This document shows positions 41,667 to 50,575 of a stretch of 64,000 nt of DNA, piece by piece (the stretch's first letter is position 1; each line of letters opens with the position of its first letter). Position numbers and translations under genes: made by a program. Source of the DNA: Cyanobacteria bacterium SZAS-4 (GTDB lineage: Bacteria > Cyanobacteriota > Vampirovibrionia > Obscuribacterales > Obscuribacteraceae); the NCBI GenBank assembly GCA_018266255.1, contig JAFEAT010000008.1, positions 124,001-188,000 of the forward strand. Reading direction: 5' to 3'. A model generated the notes under the pieces. The model had not been told where the DNA came from and did not search any database. It was given only the letters and a program-made list of their open reading frames with translations.

Positions 41667-43961
41667 TTATTGACGAGATATTGAATTCAAAAGCACTTGC
41701 AAATCGCGCTTTTCACTAATGAAGTCGGACCATATATCTCCTGTATCCGCTAGACGTGCTATCAGGTTGTGAATCGTATAGCTTGATGCGGAGATGGCTT
41801 CCAGTTCATCCCACGATACCGGCGTTGATACCGAAGCATCTGCAGTTGCGCGCGGTGTATAGGCGCTCGCTACAGTTTTTCCACGGGCGTTGGGACTATG
41901 GTCGATGAGGATTTTACCGCTGCTCTTTGCCACTGTAGGCACCTGTGTGAGCGTGTCTTGATTCTGCGCTATGAGAAAGCGTCCGACTAGCTCGGCCATG
42001 TTGCGCACGATGTCAAATTCTAAGTTCCGTATTATCGGAACTATGATATGAAGTCCAGTTCGACCGGATGTCTTGACTCTGGCAGAAAGCGCCATGGACT
42101 CTAATAGTTCGCGCAGTTTGAGTGCAACTTCGCACACCTTTTTGAACTCATCTACTTCTATAGAAGGATTCTTCGCGCCACGTCCACCCTTGTGAAGATC
42201 GAGGTCGAAAACGATGTAATCAGGATAGTTGAGAAGATAACGCGAATCACAACTTTCCAGATGCTCCAAATCTGGTATCAGCTCTAAACGGGCAGGCATG
42301 CAATGAAATTCAACGACGCTATGCTGTGCGAAATACAGAAGTGCGGCGAGATTGTTGCAGACTACGTGTTCAACAGCTTCTTCGGAAGGGTCTTCTGTTT
42401 CGACAATGACCGTGTCCACAAATTCAGGAAGCGAGTAACTCCAGTGCTTTTGATAGAACTGTTTTTTGTGCACTCCGTCAGTGGCACGAATGCATGTGAG
42501 TGGACGGTTGTAGAGTTGAGGCAAAATGTATGGAGAAAGTTTAGTCAGAAAGATCAAATAATCGCGTTTGGTGATCTCAGGCGACGACTCTGTTTTCACC
42601 CAGTAGGGACGATTCAGGTGAGTAAGCTTCAATTTTTCACTTGAAACTAACAACTCGAAAGTTTCTTCTTTTCCTGACAATTGCCCGAGTACTTTTTCAA
42701 TTTCCGAGGATCTTTTGGGATCTAATGGACTTTTAGAATCCAGTGCATTTTTCAGATCAGATGCCTTTTTTGAATTTGGTGCTTTCGCAACGTTCGTCGA
42801 AAACTCGGCAACCAGCAAGTCCGGATTTTTCTCAGCGGTTAACGCGTCATAGGAAGTTTTCTGATTTCCCATTTTTTGAGAATTTGCCAATTCTGAAATG
42901 GTTTTGATCTCGGGCACCACATTCACTGGCACTTGCAACCGTACTTCACTCGGTGTTTTGTCCTCAAGGAATCGAAGAAATACAGGCGTGCGGAGATGTC
43001 TGTCTCTCGTCCAATCCATAAACTTAGCTTCGATGACAATCTCTGGCTTGACCCAGACGACTTGTTTTTTCTCATCTGGTCTTTTCTTGAACGGACATTT
43101 TGTAATATGCAGTGGCAGCATCTTTCGCATCGTTATATTCAACAAGCGCTCGTCAAATCCAGTTCCTACACTTCCGCAATAAATGAAATCACCCGATTCG
43201 TTATATTGACCCAATAAGAGCGCACCGAAACTGGTGCCTCTAGATCCTTGCCCGGCAGTGAATCCTCCAACGACAAATTCGTCTGTTTGTTGTGCCTTTA
43301 CTTTCAACCACGACGGAGATCGTCTTCCACTTTCATAATGGCTGTCCAGACGCTTCGCTACTATTCCTTCAAACCCGTGATTGACGCACGTCTCGTAGGC
43401 AAGTTCAGCGTCTGATTCGAATTGCTGCAAAATTCGAATTTGAGGATGATCTCCAATCAGTGTTTTGAGAATCAATCGCCGCTCTCTTAACGGCACAGAG
43501 AGCAAACTGACGTTACCGGCATAGAGAATGTCAAATACAAAATAGAAGACTGGCACGTTTTTCTCAGCGCGCTCAACGTCAACTTCTTTTGCCAGGTTCA
43601 TGCGTTGTTGCAGTTGCTGAAAAGATGGTTGACCAAGATTATTCAGCGCAATGATCTCACCATCCAAAACAACGTCATAAGGACACAACTTGCTTAGTGC
43701 GGCTGATAACACTGGGTATTGTGAAGTGAGATCTAGTCCGCGCCTTGAATGTAGGATAGTTTTTCCGTTACGCACAAAGGCTATGCCACGAATGCCATCC
43801 ATCTTCGGTTCGCACACCCAATCAGAATGTGTGAACGGATCTTTGCATGGACTGGCCAACATTGGAGGCAGACTGGTCGGGAACGATGTTACTTTCGCAC
43901 CTTTGAATCCGATCAAATCGAGTTCGAACGTTCTGGGGCTATCTTTGTCTGATGGTGACAA
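41667..43961 (-). CDS. ligD: Bacterial NHEJ ligase LigD (ligase + polymerase domains)
   Basis: LigD seals and fills ends held by Ku in non-homologous end joining. In this 764-residue form the ATP-dependent ligase comes first: EPKMDGIRG carries the adenylated Lys53, with SRRGLDLTSQYP and DGEIIALNN (motif III) after it, and the oligonucleotide-binding domain ends near residue 330. A Lys/Ser-rich linker (~350-445) follows, then the primase-polymerase domain (~450-750) with DYIVFDLDL (Asp586 and Asp588, metal ligands), SGRTGLHII and ILIDHSPNARGKT. No 3'-phosphoesterase domain is present, and the order LIG-POL differs from the POL-PE-LIG layout of mycobacteria. The first codon is TTG, with AAGGAG 10 nt upstream. 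It begins 28 nt after ku. Confidence 0.9.
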   Translation of the reverse strand: MSPSDKDSPRTFELDLIGFKGAKVTSFPTSLPPMLASPCKDPFTHSDWVCEPKMDGIRGIAFVRNGKTILHSRRGLDLTSQYPVLSAALSKLCPYDVVLDGEIIALNNLGQPSFQQLQQRMNLAKEVDVERAEKNVPVFYFVFDILYAGNVSLLSVPLRERRLILKTLIGDHPQIRILQQFESDAELAYETCVNHGFEGIVAKRLDSHYESGRRSPSWLKVKAQQTDEFVVGGFTAGQGSRGTSFGALLLGQYNESGDFIYCGSVGTGFDERLLNITMRKMLPLHITKCPFKKRPDEKKQVVWVKPEIVIEAKFMDWTRDRHLRTPVFLRFLEDKTPSEVRLQVPVNVVPEIKTISELANSQKMGNQKTSYDALTAEKNPDLLVAEFSTNVAKAPNSKKASDLKNALDSKSPLDPKRSSEIEKVLGQLSGKEETFELLVSSEKLKLTHLNRPYWVKTESSPEITKRDYLIFLTKLSPYILPQLYNRPLTCIRATDGVHKKQFYQKHWSYSLPEFVDTVIVETEDPSEEAVEHVVCNNLAALLYFAQHSVVEFHCMPARLELIPDLEHLESCDSRYLLNYPDYIVFDLDLHKGGRGAKNPSIEVDEFKKVCEVALKLRELLESMALSARVKTSGRTGLHIIVPIIRNLEFDIVRNMAELVGRFLIAQNQDTLTQVPTVAKSSGKILIDHSPNARGKTVASAYTPRATADASVSTPVSWDELEAISASSYTIHNLIARLADTGDIWSDFISEKRDLQVLLNSISRQ

Positions 43962-43989
43962 CGATGAGCAACTCCTTTAGACGGAGATG

Positions 43990-44868
43990 TTATCCGGCTG
44001 CGGCTTTTTTCTTGCTTGGCTTGGCAGCGCCCGCGGTGGCAGCTTCTTTTGGTGCCTTCTCCGCTTTCTCTGCTGTTATTTGTTTCGCCGCTTCCTTTTG
44101 AGCCTTCATTGCTTCCATACTGGCTTTAAGCGCATCCATCAAATCGACGACGTTACTGCTCGGTGCAGCTGGTGCCTCTACCACTTCCTTACCTTCAAGC
44201 TTGGCTTCGATGGTCGTAAGCAGTGCTTCGCGATAGTTGTCCTTCAATTGCTCCGGCTCGAAATCACTGGTCATCAAGTCGATCAGGCTGTTTGCCATGG
44301 TCATCTCTTTATCAGACAGTTGCACGTCAGGCATCGGAGTTCCGCGCTGTACCCGAATCTCATCTGGATAAAGGAGCGTGTTCAACATCAGCGTGCCATC
44401 AAGCAATCTCAGAGCGCATAAGCGCTGCTTGCTGCGCAGGGCGATGCTGGCAACCGCGACGACGTCCTTCTCTTTCATCGCTTTCATGAATAGTGCAAAT
44501 GGCTTTTTGGCCGCCTGGTCTGGCTCGATGTAGTAGTTTTTGTCGTAATAAATCGGGTCGATTTCTGCTTGCTTGATAAAAGAGGTCACTTCGACAACGT
44601 TCTTGTTCGGCACGGGAAGTTTTTCGAGGTCTTCCTTCGTAATGACGACGTACTGGTCTTTTCCGTACTCATAACCTTTTTCGATTTCGTCATATTCGAT
44701 CTTTCTGTCGCAAGTCGGACAAAAAGTTTGTTGTTTTATCCGACCCTTGCAGTCTCTATGCAGTTGATTAAACGAGATGTCCTTGTTCTCAGTTGCTGAG
44801 TACAACTTGACTGGAATGCTGACCATTCCAAACGTGATGACGCCCGTCCAAATTGCTCTTGCTGCCAT
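43990..44868 (-). CDS. ku: DNA end-binding protein Ku
   Basis: Ku is a homodimeric ring that binds double-strand DNA ends and recruits LigD, encoded next. The 292-residue protein begins MAARAIWTGVITFGMVSIPVKLYSA, the standard bacterial Ku start, and keeps CPTCDRKIEYDEIEKGYEY (an N-terminal zinc-like CxxC) and KPFALFMKAMKEKDVVAVASIAL in the core. The last ~40 residues are a Lys/Ala-rich tail of the type that binds DNA and threads along ends in other bacteria. The frame is open 21 codons upstream, but the ATG at 44868 has AAAGG 8 nt before it and gives the canonical N-terminus. ku and ligD form one operon. Confidence 0.92.
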   Translation of the reverse strand: MAARAIWTGVITFGMVSIPVKLYSATENKDISFNQLHRDCKGRIKQQTFCPTCDRKIEYDEIEKGYEYGKDQYVVITKEDLEKLPVPNKNVVEVTSFIKQAEIDPIYYDKNYYIEPDQAAKKPFALFMKAMKEKDVVAVASIALRSKQRLCALRLLDGTLMLNTLLYPDEIRVQRGTPMPDVQLSDKEMTMANSLIDLMTSDFEPEQLKDNYREALLTTIEAKLEGKEVVEAPAAPSSNVVDLMDALKASMEAMKAQKEAAKQITAEKAEKAPKEAATAGAAKPSKKKAAAG

Positions 44869-45273
44869 AACCTCTACCTTTCGCGGGGGATGAATATAAT
44901 ACCTGCCTTGTTTGGATATTCTTCCCGGCATTTATAGATATTAGTCATATTCGTAGTGGACATACGTATGATGGGCACCGGTTCTGGGCGCTCCTTTCAG
45001 GTGTCGATTGTGAGCGCTAAAATCCATCGTCCGAGCATCTTTTGCACACCATATGTGGTGTCATACCTGTTGGTATCGAGGCCGCCCATCTGCTTGAGCT
45101 TAATCTTGCTAAGACTGGTTAGCCGCCTTTTACTCATTTTCGACGGCGTTAGTGTTTTTGCCGCCCTCAACCGACCGTTTAAGGTACCAATTAATCACAA
45201 ACGGATGCGAGCATAAGTCCATACTTACTAATGTGGATGTGTGTGTGTGGAGGCTGTGTGTTGAGGCTGCGGC
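44869..45273. other. 405-nt divergent intergenic region
   Basis: The region separates ku (minus) from the LysM gene (plus). It contains the palindrome CATACGTATG (44961-44970), an ACACCA/TGGTGT inverted repeat with a 4-nt loop (45046-45061), and a GT-rich run (GTGTGTGTGTGG) just before the LysM gene's ribosome site. No promoter pair stands out, and no RNA gene or reading frame is convincing. Confidence 0.45.
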
Positions 45274-46866
45274 ATGGCTAACAATCTAGATGCTCCGCCA
45301 AGGGCAAGCGATTCTTTCACACAAGAAGCGGCACCCAATGTGGACCGTCCTCTGTTCTCACATCCAAACAACCCTACAGATGCAGCGGACTTTCAAAAAA
45401 CGTACGCTGCCGCAAAAGCAAGCGGTAAGGACTCTCGACAAGACGATCCGATGTTAAAGGGGTTTGAAATAACAGGTGACATTGGTAGCGGCTCAACAGC
45501 CTCAACCGATACAACATCAACCGACTCTACTTCATCAACCAGCTCTGGAACGACCACAGATTCAGATGGCGATGGTGTTGCGGACGAACCAGTTGAGGTG
45601 ACTTGTTCTGAAATGAAACAAGACAAAGAAGATCCGGATCGCGACGATGACGGAGTTCCTGATGACCCGAGCGGTCCGACCAGCACAGAGTTAAAGCAGC
45701 TAGTCAGCAGTGTGGAGCACGGAAATGAGGTAATTCAAGATGACCCGAGCCTTCCAGCCGGTGCGGTTCTGGAGCAGATAGCCAAGCTGCAAGATGAGCA
45801 CGAACGCGGCGAAGATCCGGCAGATATTGCATCGAATCCGAATGCAATTGCTTTCAGTCATGCTGGTGAAGACTCGCACGAAAACATTGGTGAACCAGGA
45901 GCTTTGTCGACTTCTCAAAATTTGACGCACCATTTTCAGGTGAAAGAAGTTGGCGACAAACGCAAGAGACAATCAGAAGCTGAATCAGGGCAATTAGACG
46001 TAAGTGGCTTGACTGGCGCAGGCAGCGATGAACTCATCGCCTTGAACGCGCTGAAATTGGAGGCGAGATCTTTTGCCGGAGAAGCTACTGCTCTCGGTCC
46101 TCTCCCTCAAGGCATCGATAGGATTTCGATTGCGGACATTACAACACGCAAAGAAGAAGATGGAAGTGTGGTGTTGGTGGCTCCTCGCCGTGGTAACTCC
46201 AACGCCGATAGAGTGCCAATCGTCGATAAAGATGGATTCAACATCAAAGCCTCATCATTGCCAGGATTCTTACGACCCGATGGAACAATAGTCATGGGGG
46301 AAGATGGACGAGCCTATCGACCAGGAGACAATTTTGTCGCTGCAAAGCCCTATGATCAAAGCAATAATTTTGCTGTAGATCTCAATTCCGTGGAGAGATC
46401 ACATATGCTCGAGAATACCGAATTAACTAGTCTGGCTGGAAGTTTTGCCGACCAACAGATTAAAACGAGCGAAAAAATCTCAGCCTTGCCAGACGCGGAA
46501 TCGGAAGAGCGCTCGGAAAAAACTGTTGCATCGACTTCCAATGAATCAACCACAATCGCTCTTTCTGATATGTCGTTTGAACCTCAGAAAGTCGCAGAAG
46601 AACAGGCTAAAGACGCAGCAGAGACCCAGCGCTCAGTTACGGTGCGCCTCGGTGAAACTGTTCGGCAACTTGCTTTGCGTTATCTAGATGACGTTAAAAA
46701 TTGGCCTGCTTTGGCGGAGAAGAACAATCTTTCGACCGCCACCGACGAACGAGGAATGCCAATCGCAACTCTGCAACGCGGCATGATTTTGAACCTGCCA
46801 ACCCCATCTGAACTCGAAAATTTTCAAGCGCGAGCCTCGGCGGCAGCAGCCCTTCAGATGACTTAA
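45274..46866 (+). CDS. LysM-domain protein with Asp-rich N-terminal half
   Basis: The C-terminal ~70 residues of this 530-residue protein (SVTVRLGETVRQLALRYLDDVKNWPALAEKNNL ... TLQRGMILNLPTPSE) are a LysM domain, which binds peptidoglycan or chitin-like sugars. The N-terminal ~130 residues are Ser/Thr/Asp-rich and contain two DxDxDG-type stretches (DSDGDGVADEP and DRDDDGVPDDP) resembling thrombospondin type 3 calcium sites. The middle has a beta-rich block (TRKEEDGSVVLVAPRR, IVDKDGFNIK, RPDGTIVMGEDGRAYRPGDNF). No signal peptide is present, so export, if any, is by another route. GAGG lies about 7 nt before the ATG. The domain assignment is good; the whole-protein function is unknown. Confidence 0.65.
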   Translation: MANNLDAPPRASDSFTQEAAPNVDRPLFSHPNNPTDAADFQKTYAAAKASGKDSRQDDPMLKGFEITGDIGSGSTASTDTTSTDSTSSTSSGTTTDSDGDGVADEPVEVTCSEMKQDKEDPDRDDDGVPDDPSGPTSTELKQLVSSVEHGNEVIQDDPSLPAGAVLEQIAKLQDEHERGEDPADIASNPNAIAFSHAGEDSHENIGEPGALSTSQNLTHHFQVKEVGDKRKRQSEAESGQLDVSGLTGAGSDELIALNALKLEARSFAGEATALGPLPQGIDRISIADITTRKEEDGSVVLVAPRRGNSNADRVPIVDKDGFNIKASSLPGFLRPDGTIVMGEDGRAYRPGDNFVAAKPYDQSNNFAVDLNSVERSHMLENTELTSLAGSFADQQIKTSEKISALPDAESEERSEKTVASTSNESTTIALSDMSFEPQKVAEEQAKDAAETQRSVTVRLGETVRQLALRYLDDVKNWPALAEKNNLSTATDERGMPIATLQRGMILNLPTPSELENFQARASAAAALQMT

Positions 46867-47085
46867 TGGCTCTGCCACTCGAATTTCTTGCGCTTAAGTC
46901 GATGAGTAGTTTTTTACGATTGCAGATGCGTGCCTATCATGACTACTGTTGAAATGCCTGCTGGGCTTGATTTTGCGGAGATTAAGGCATTGATTCGCAA
47001 CTTTAAGTCGATTCAATGCTTGATTGACTCACCATTGAAGACTCTATACTTGTAGCCAGCTACCAACGTATTCGAAGGCATCCTT

Positions 47086-48177
47086 ATGACCGCACAACGC
47101 AAAGAAATTAGAGTTGCTTTGATCGGTTTCGGTTTAGCCGGCTCGGTCTTTCACGCACCTCTCATAGATTCCGTCGATGGATTGCGACTTAGTGCAATCG
47201 TCACCGCTAACTCGCAACGCACCGCACAAGCTATGAGCAGCTACCCACGAGCGCTTGTGTTTTCTTCGGTCGATGATATTTGGAAGGCAGCATCCGAATA
47301 TGATCTTGTAGTAGTGGCTTCCCCAAATCGTTTTCACTACGACCACGCACATTCCGCGTTGAATGCAAATCTGCATGTTGTGGTAGACAAGCCTGTGGCT
47401 GCCAGCGTTCAAGAATGTCGTGACTTGATCAACTTTAGTCAAAAGAAGAGTCGAATTCTCTCAGTGTTTCATAACCGACGTTGGGACAACGATTTCCTCA
47501 CGGTGCGAAGACTGATTGATGATGGCACACTGGGCCAGATAAATCGATTCGAATCGCGTTATGAAAGATATCGGCCCGAAACCAAAGCGAATGCCTGGCG
47601 TGAGTCTGCTGATGCCAAAGATGCTGGCGGATTGCTATTTGACCTAGGCAGTCATTTAATCGATCAAGCATGCACTCTATTTGGTGATCCTGAAACAGTA
47701 TATGCAGAATTGAACGCTCGTCGTCCTGGTGCTGAAGTCGATGACGATGTTTTTGTTGCACTGCAGTTTGCTTGTGGCGTGAAAGCGCATTTATGGGCTA
47801 GTTCAGTGGCACGAATTAAGGGTGCTCGTTTCAGGGTGCTTGGACTGAAAGGCGCATATGAAAAATTTGGCATCGATCCGCAAGAAGAAAAATTGAAGGC
47901 GGGCATTTTGCCCAGTTCGACAGACTTCGGTAACGAACCTGAAAGCGCTTGGGGTAAGTTGAGCGCGCCAGTCGGCAATCTTTCGTTTGACGGAAAGATT
48001 GAGACAGTACCTGGCGCGTATAAGACTTTCTACAGCTCGTTGCGCGACGCGATTTGGAATGATTCTGAAGTTCCGGTGTCACCGCATGATGCACTGCGAA
48101 CTATGCAAATTATTGAAGCTGCCGTGAAAAGTTCATCGACCGGAAATGTTATTCAGCTTGAGGGCGTCAGAGTTTAA
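47086..48177 (+). CDS. Gfo/Idh/MocA-family NAD(P)-dependent oxidoreductase
   Basis: This 363-residue protein has a Rossmann domain (RVALIGFGLAGSVFHAPLI, with G-F-G-L-A-G at residues 11-16) and VVASPNRFHYDHAHSAL followed by the catalytic-site DKPVAAS, where the usual E-K-P is D-K-P. VFHNRRWDNDFLTVRRLID follows, a mark of YvaA/scyllo-inositol-type dehydrogenases, as does DLGSHLIDQACTLFG, with the conserved His. The members most like it oxidise scyllo-inositol or related sugars. It ends 8 nt before the glycogen debranching enzyme's ATG, so cotranscription is likely. The substrate is not known. Confidence 0.82.
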   Translation: MTAQRKEIRVALIGFGLAGSVFHAPLIDSVDGLRLSAIVTANSQRTAQAMSSYPRALVFSSVDDIWKAASEYDLVVVASPNRFHYDHAHSALNANLHVVVDKPVAASVQECRDLINFSQKKSRILSVFHNRRWDNDFLTVRRLIDDGTLGQINRFESRYERYRPETKANAWRESADAKDAGGLLFDLGSHLIDQACTLFGDPETVYAELNARRPGAEVDDDVFVALQFACGVKAHLWASSVARIKGARFRVLGLKGAYEKFGIDPQEEKLKAGILPSSTDFGNEPESAWGKLSAPVGNLSFDGKIETVPGAYKTFYSSLRDAIWNDSEVPVSPHDALRTMQIIEAAVKSSSTGNVIQLEGVRV

Positions 48178-48185
48178 GGGTGATT

Positions 48186-50285
48186 ATGCAAAGTCTTTCA
48201 ACGGGAACTACTACAAGAATTACAGTTCGAGCCCTGCCAGGTAAAAGCTATCCGCTCGGTGCTACGCACGATGAACACGGAACAAACTTCTGTATTTTTT
48301 CGAAGCACTGCACTAGCGTTGAACTGCTGCTTTTCGCTGAGCCCACTGCACCCGAACCATCGACAGTGATTAAGCTCGATCCGTTTATTCACAAGACTGG
48401 TTTCTACTGGCACATCTATCTAGAAGGCGTGCAGGTAGGACAGGTGTATGCCTATCGCGTGGATGGAATTTTTGCGCCGGAAAAAGGTGAACGATTCGAT
48501 CGTCATAAAGTGCTGCTGGATCCACATGCGCTCACCGTTGTCAACTTCGAGAACTACGATCGAGTTTCAGCAATTGGACCTGGAGATAATTGCGCCAGGG
48601 CACTGCGGGCGGTGGTAACAGATACTAAAACCTACGATTGGGAAGGCGACGTTCCCTTGCGTCTGCCAAATGCTGAAAGCGTTATTTATGAATTGCACGT
48701 TGCAGGTTTCACCAAACATCCAAACTCCGGTGTTTCAGCCGACAAGCGAGGCACTTACGCAGGGTTGGTTGAGAAAATTCCTTATTTGAAGGAGCTAGGT
48801 GTCACGGCAGTTGAGTTGATGCCGATTCAACAGTTCGATGAATTCGACGCAAGACCAGGCTTGAGAAATTATTGGGGCTACAGTCCACTAGCATTTTTTG
48901 CACCACATGTTGCTTATAGCTCGAACAAAGATGTTTTCGGACCGATCAACGAATTCCGTGACATGGTGAAAGCGTTGCACAAAGCTGGTATCGAGGTAAT
49001 ACTCGATGTGGTTTACAACCATACATGTGAGGGAAATGAAACGGGCACGACACAGTCGTTTAAAGGTTTCGATAACTCCACTTACTATTTGCTCGAAGAC
49101 GATCAGACGCATTACAAGAATTACAGCGGATGCGGCAACACTCTAAGAGCCAATCACCCTGTTGTGGGACGATTCATCTTGGACAGTCTGCGCTACTGGG
49201 TCTCCGAGATGCACATCGACGGATTCAGATTCGACCTGGCGTCGGTTTTGACGAGAGATGTCGTCGGTCAACCGAACGATATGCCGGCTGTGTTATGGAC
49301 TGTCGAATCAGATCCAGTTCTTGCAGGCACCAAATTAATCGCTGAAGCTTGGGACATTGGACTGTATCAAGTTGGATTGTTCATCAATCGCAGCAACTGG
49401 TTTGGTGAATGGAACGGACCCTTCCGCGACGACGTTCGCAAATTCGTAAAGGGCGACAAACGAACGGTCAAGAATTTGGCCGCGCGTATCTTAGGCAGTT
49501 CAGACATTTATACAAAACCAGACCGTGAGCCAAATCGCAGTGTGCAGTTCGTTACTTGCCACGACGGATTCACACTGAACGATCTGGTTTCTTATAACAA
49601 GAAACATAATCAATCGAATGGCGAATTTAACGCCGACGGTAGCAACGATAATCAAAGTTGGAATTGCGGCGTAGAAGGTCCAACTGCAGACGACGAGATA
49701 AATAAGCTACGCGAACGGCAGATCAAAAATTTCCTCACTATTCTATTTACTTCTCAAGGCACGCCGATGCTCTTGATGGGCGATGAAGTCAGACGCACTC
49801 AGCAAGGTAACAATAATGCGTATTGCCAGGACAATGAATTGAGTTGGTTCGACTGGAATTTAGTCGAGAAGCAGAAAGATATTCTCAACTTTACGAAAAA
49901 ACTGATCACGTACACACAGTCTCTCGAGATATTCAAAGAGCGTCGACTGCTTGTTACTGCTCCTGAGTCGAACGAACCTCATATCGTTTGGCACGGCGTT
50001 GAGTTAGAAGAGCCAGATTTGGGTGACAATTCACACAGCCTGGCGTTCACTCTCTATCACCCCGACCATAAAGAAGAATTGCACATCATGCTGAATTCTT
50101 TTTGGAAGCCACTATTCTTCGAGCTTCCAAAGCCGCTCAGCGGCTACACATGGCATAGAGTTATCGACACTTTCTTGCCTGCGGGATCGGATATCAGATT
50201 GCCTGAAGAAGCACCGCAAATAGTGCACGATCACTATCGAGTGCAAGCGAGATCATCTGTCGTATTAATGGCTTTGCCTACGTAG
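48186..50285 (+). CDS. glgX: Glycogen debranching enzyme GlgX (isoamylase type, GH13)
   Basis: GlgX hydrolyses alpha-1,6 branches of glycogen. The ~699-residue protein has an N-terminal beta-domain (PLGATHDEHGTNFCIFSKHCTSVELLLF), then the catalytic barrel: DVVYNHTCEG, FRFDLASVL with the nucleophile Asp (~349), IAEAWDIG with the acid Glu (~386) and TCHDGFTLNDLVSYN with the third Asp (~459). AND GLRNYWGYSPLAFFAPH is typical of GlgX/isoamylase. The C-terminal beta domain ends near residue 690. The ATG at 48186 is preferred over the GTG two codons earlier because AAGG would be too close to the GTG. It fits with the beta-amylase at 22-25 kb. Confidence 0.9.
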   Translation: MQSLSTGTTTRITVRALPGKSYPLGATHDEHGTNFCIFSKHCTSVELLLFAEPTAPEPSTVIKLDPFIHKTGFYWHIYLEGVQVGQVYAYRVDGIFAPEKGERFDRHKVLLDPHALTVVNFENYDRVSAIGPGDNCARALRAVVTDTKTYDWEGDVPLRLPNAESVIYELHVAGFTKHPNSGVSADKRGTYAGLVEKIPYLKELGVTAVELMPIQQFDEFDARPGLRNYWGYSPLAFFAPHVAYSSNKDVFGPINEFRDMVKALHKAGIEVILDVVYNHTCEGNETGTTQSFKGFDNSTYYLLEDDQTHYKNYSGCGNTLRANHPVVGRFILDSLRYWVSEMHIDGFRFDLASVLTRDVVGQPNDMPAVLWTVESDPVLAGTKLIAEAWDIGLYQVGLFINRSNWFGEWNGPFRDDVRKFVKGDKRTVKNLAARILGSSDIYTKPDREPNRSVQFVTCHDGFTLNDLVSYNKKHNQSNGEFNADGSNDNQSWNCGVEGPTADDEINKLRERQIKNFLTILFTSQGTPMLLMGDEVRRTQQGNNNAYCQDNELSWFDWNLVEKQKDILNFTKKLITYTQSLEIFKERRLLVTAPESNEPHIVWHGVELEEPDLGDNSHSLAFTLYHPDHKEELHIMLNSFWKPLFFELPKPLSGYTWHRVIDTFLPAGSDIRLPEEAPQIVHDHYRVQARSSVVLMALPT

Positions 50286-50575
50286 CAGCATCTCGAAGTA
50301 ACCGAGTCGGCTGATTGGATAAAGCAGCTGCGTTATTTTTGCTGTCATTCCGACGATGATCGCCGCCATCAGCAGGTGGCGCGAAGCCCTGAGGCTGAAA
50401 ACGCATCGAGTATCGGTCTTTTCTAAGTGAAAGTGTCAGTACGGCAAAAGCTAGCGTTGGAGGAATTAAAGGTGCGCTTAATTTAGTAGCCAAGCGGAAA
50501 TACCCCAGGACTGGGAAATGGCTGTAAAATGGGGTAAGGCGATATTATTACCAGTGGTTTTTCCCGGCGGAATCC

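Noticed and set aside
33403..45060. Identical 16-mer CACACCATATGTGGTG at 33403-33418 and 45045-45060
   Set aside because: One copy is inside the efflux pump coding sequence. About one chance 16-base match is expected in a window this size, so it is probably coincidence.
46986..47020. GCATTGA/TCAATGC stem before the oxidoreductase gene
   Set aside because: The stem is only 7 bp around a 19-nt loop, with no T-run and no link to a start codon. It is too weak to call.
48180..48185. GTG start for the debranching enzyme
   Set aside because: AAGG would be directly against it, leaving no spacing. The ATG at 48186 has normal spacing.
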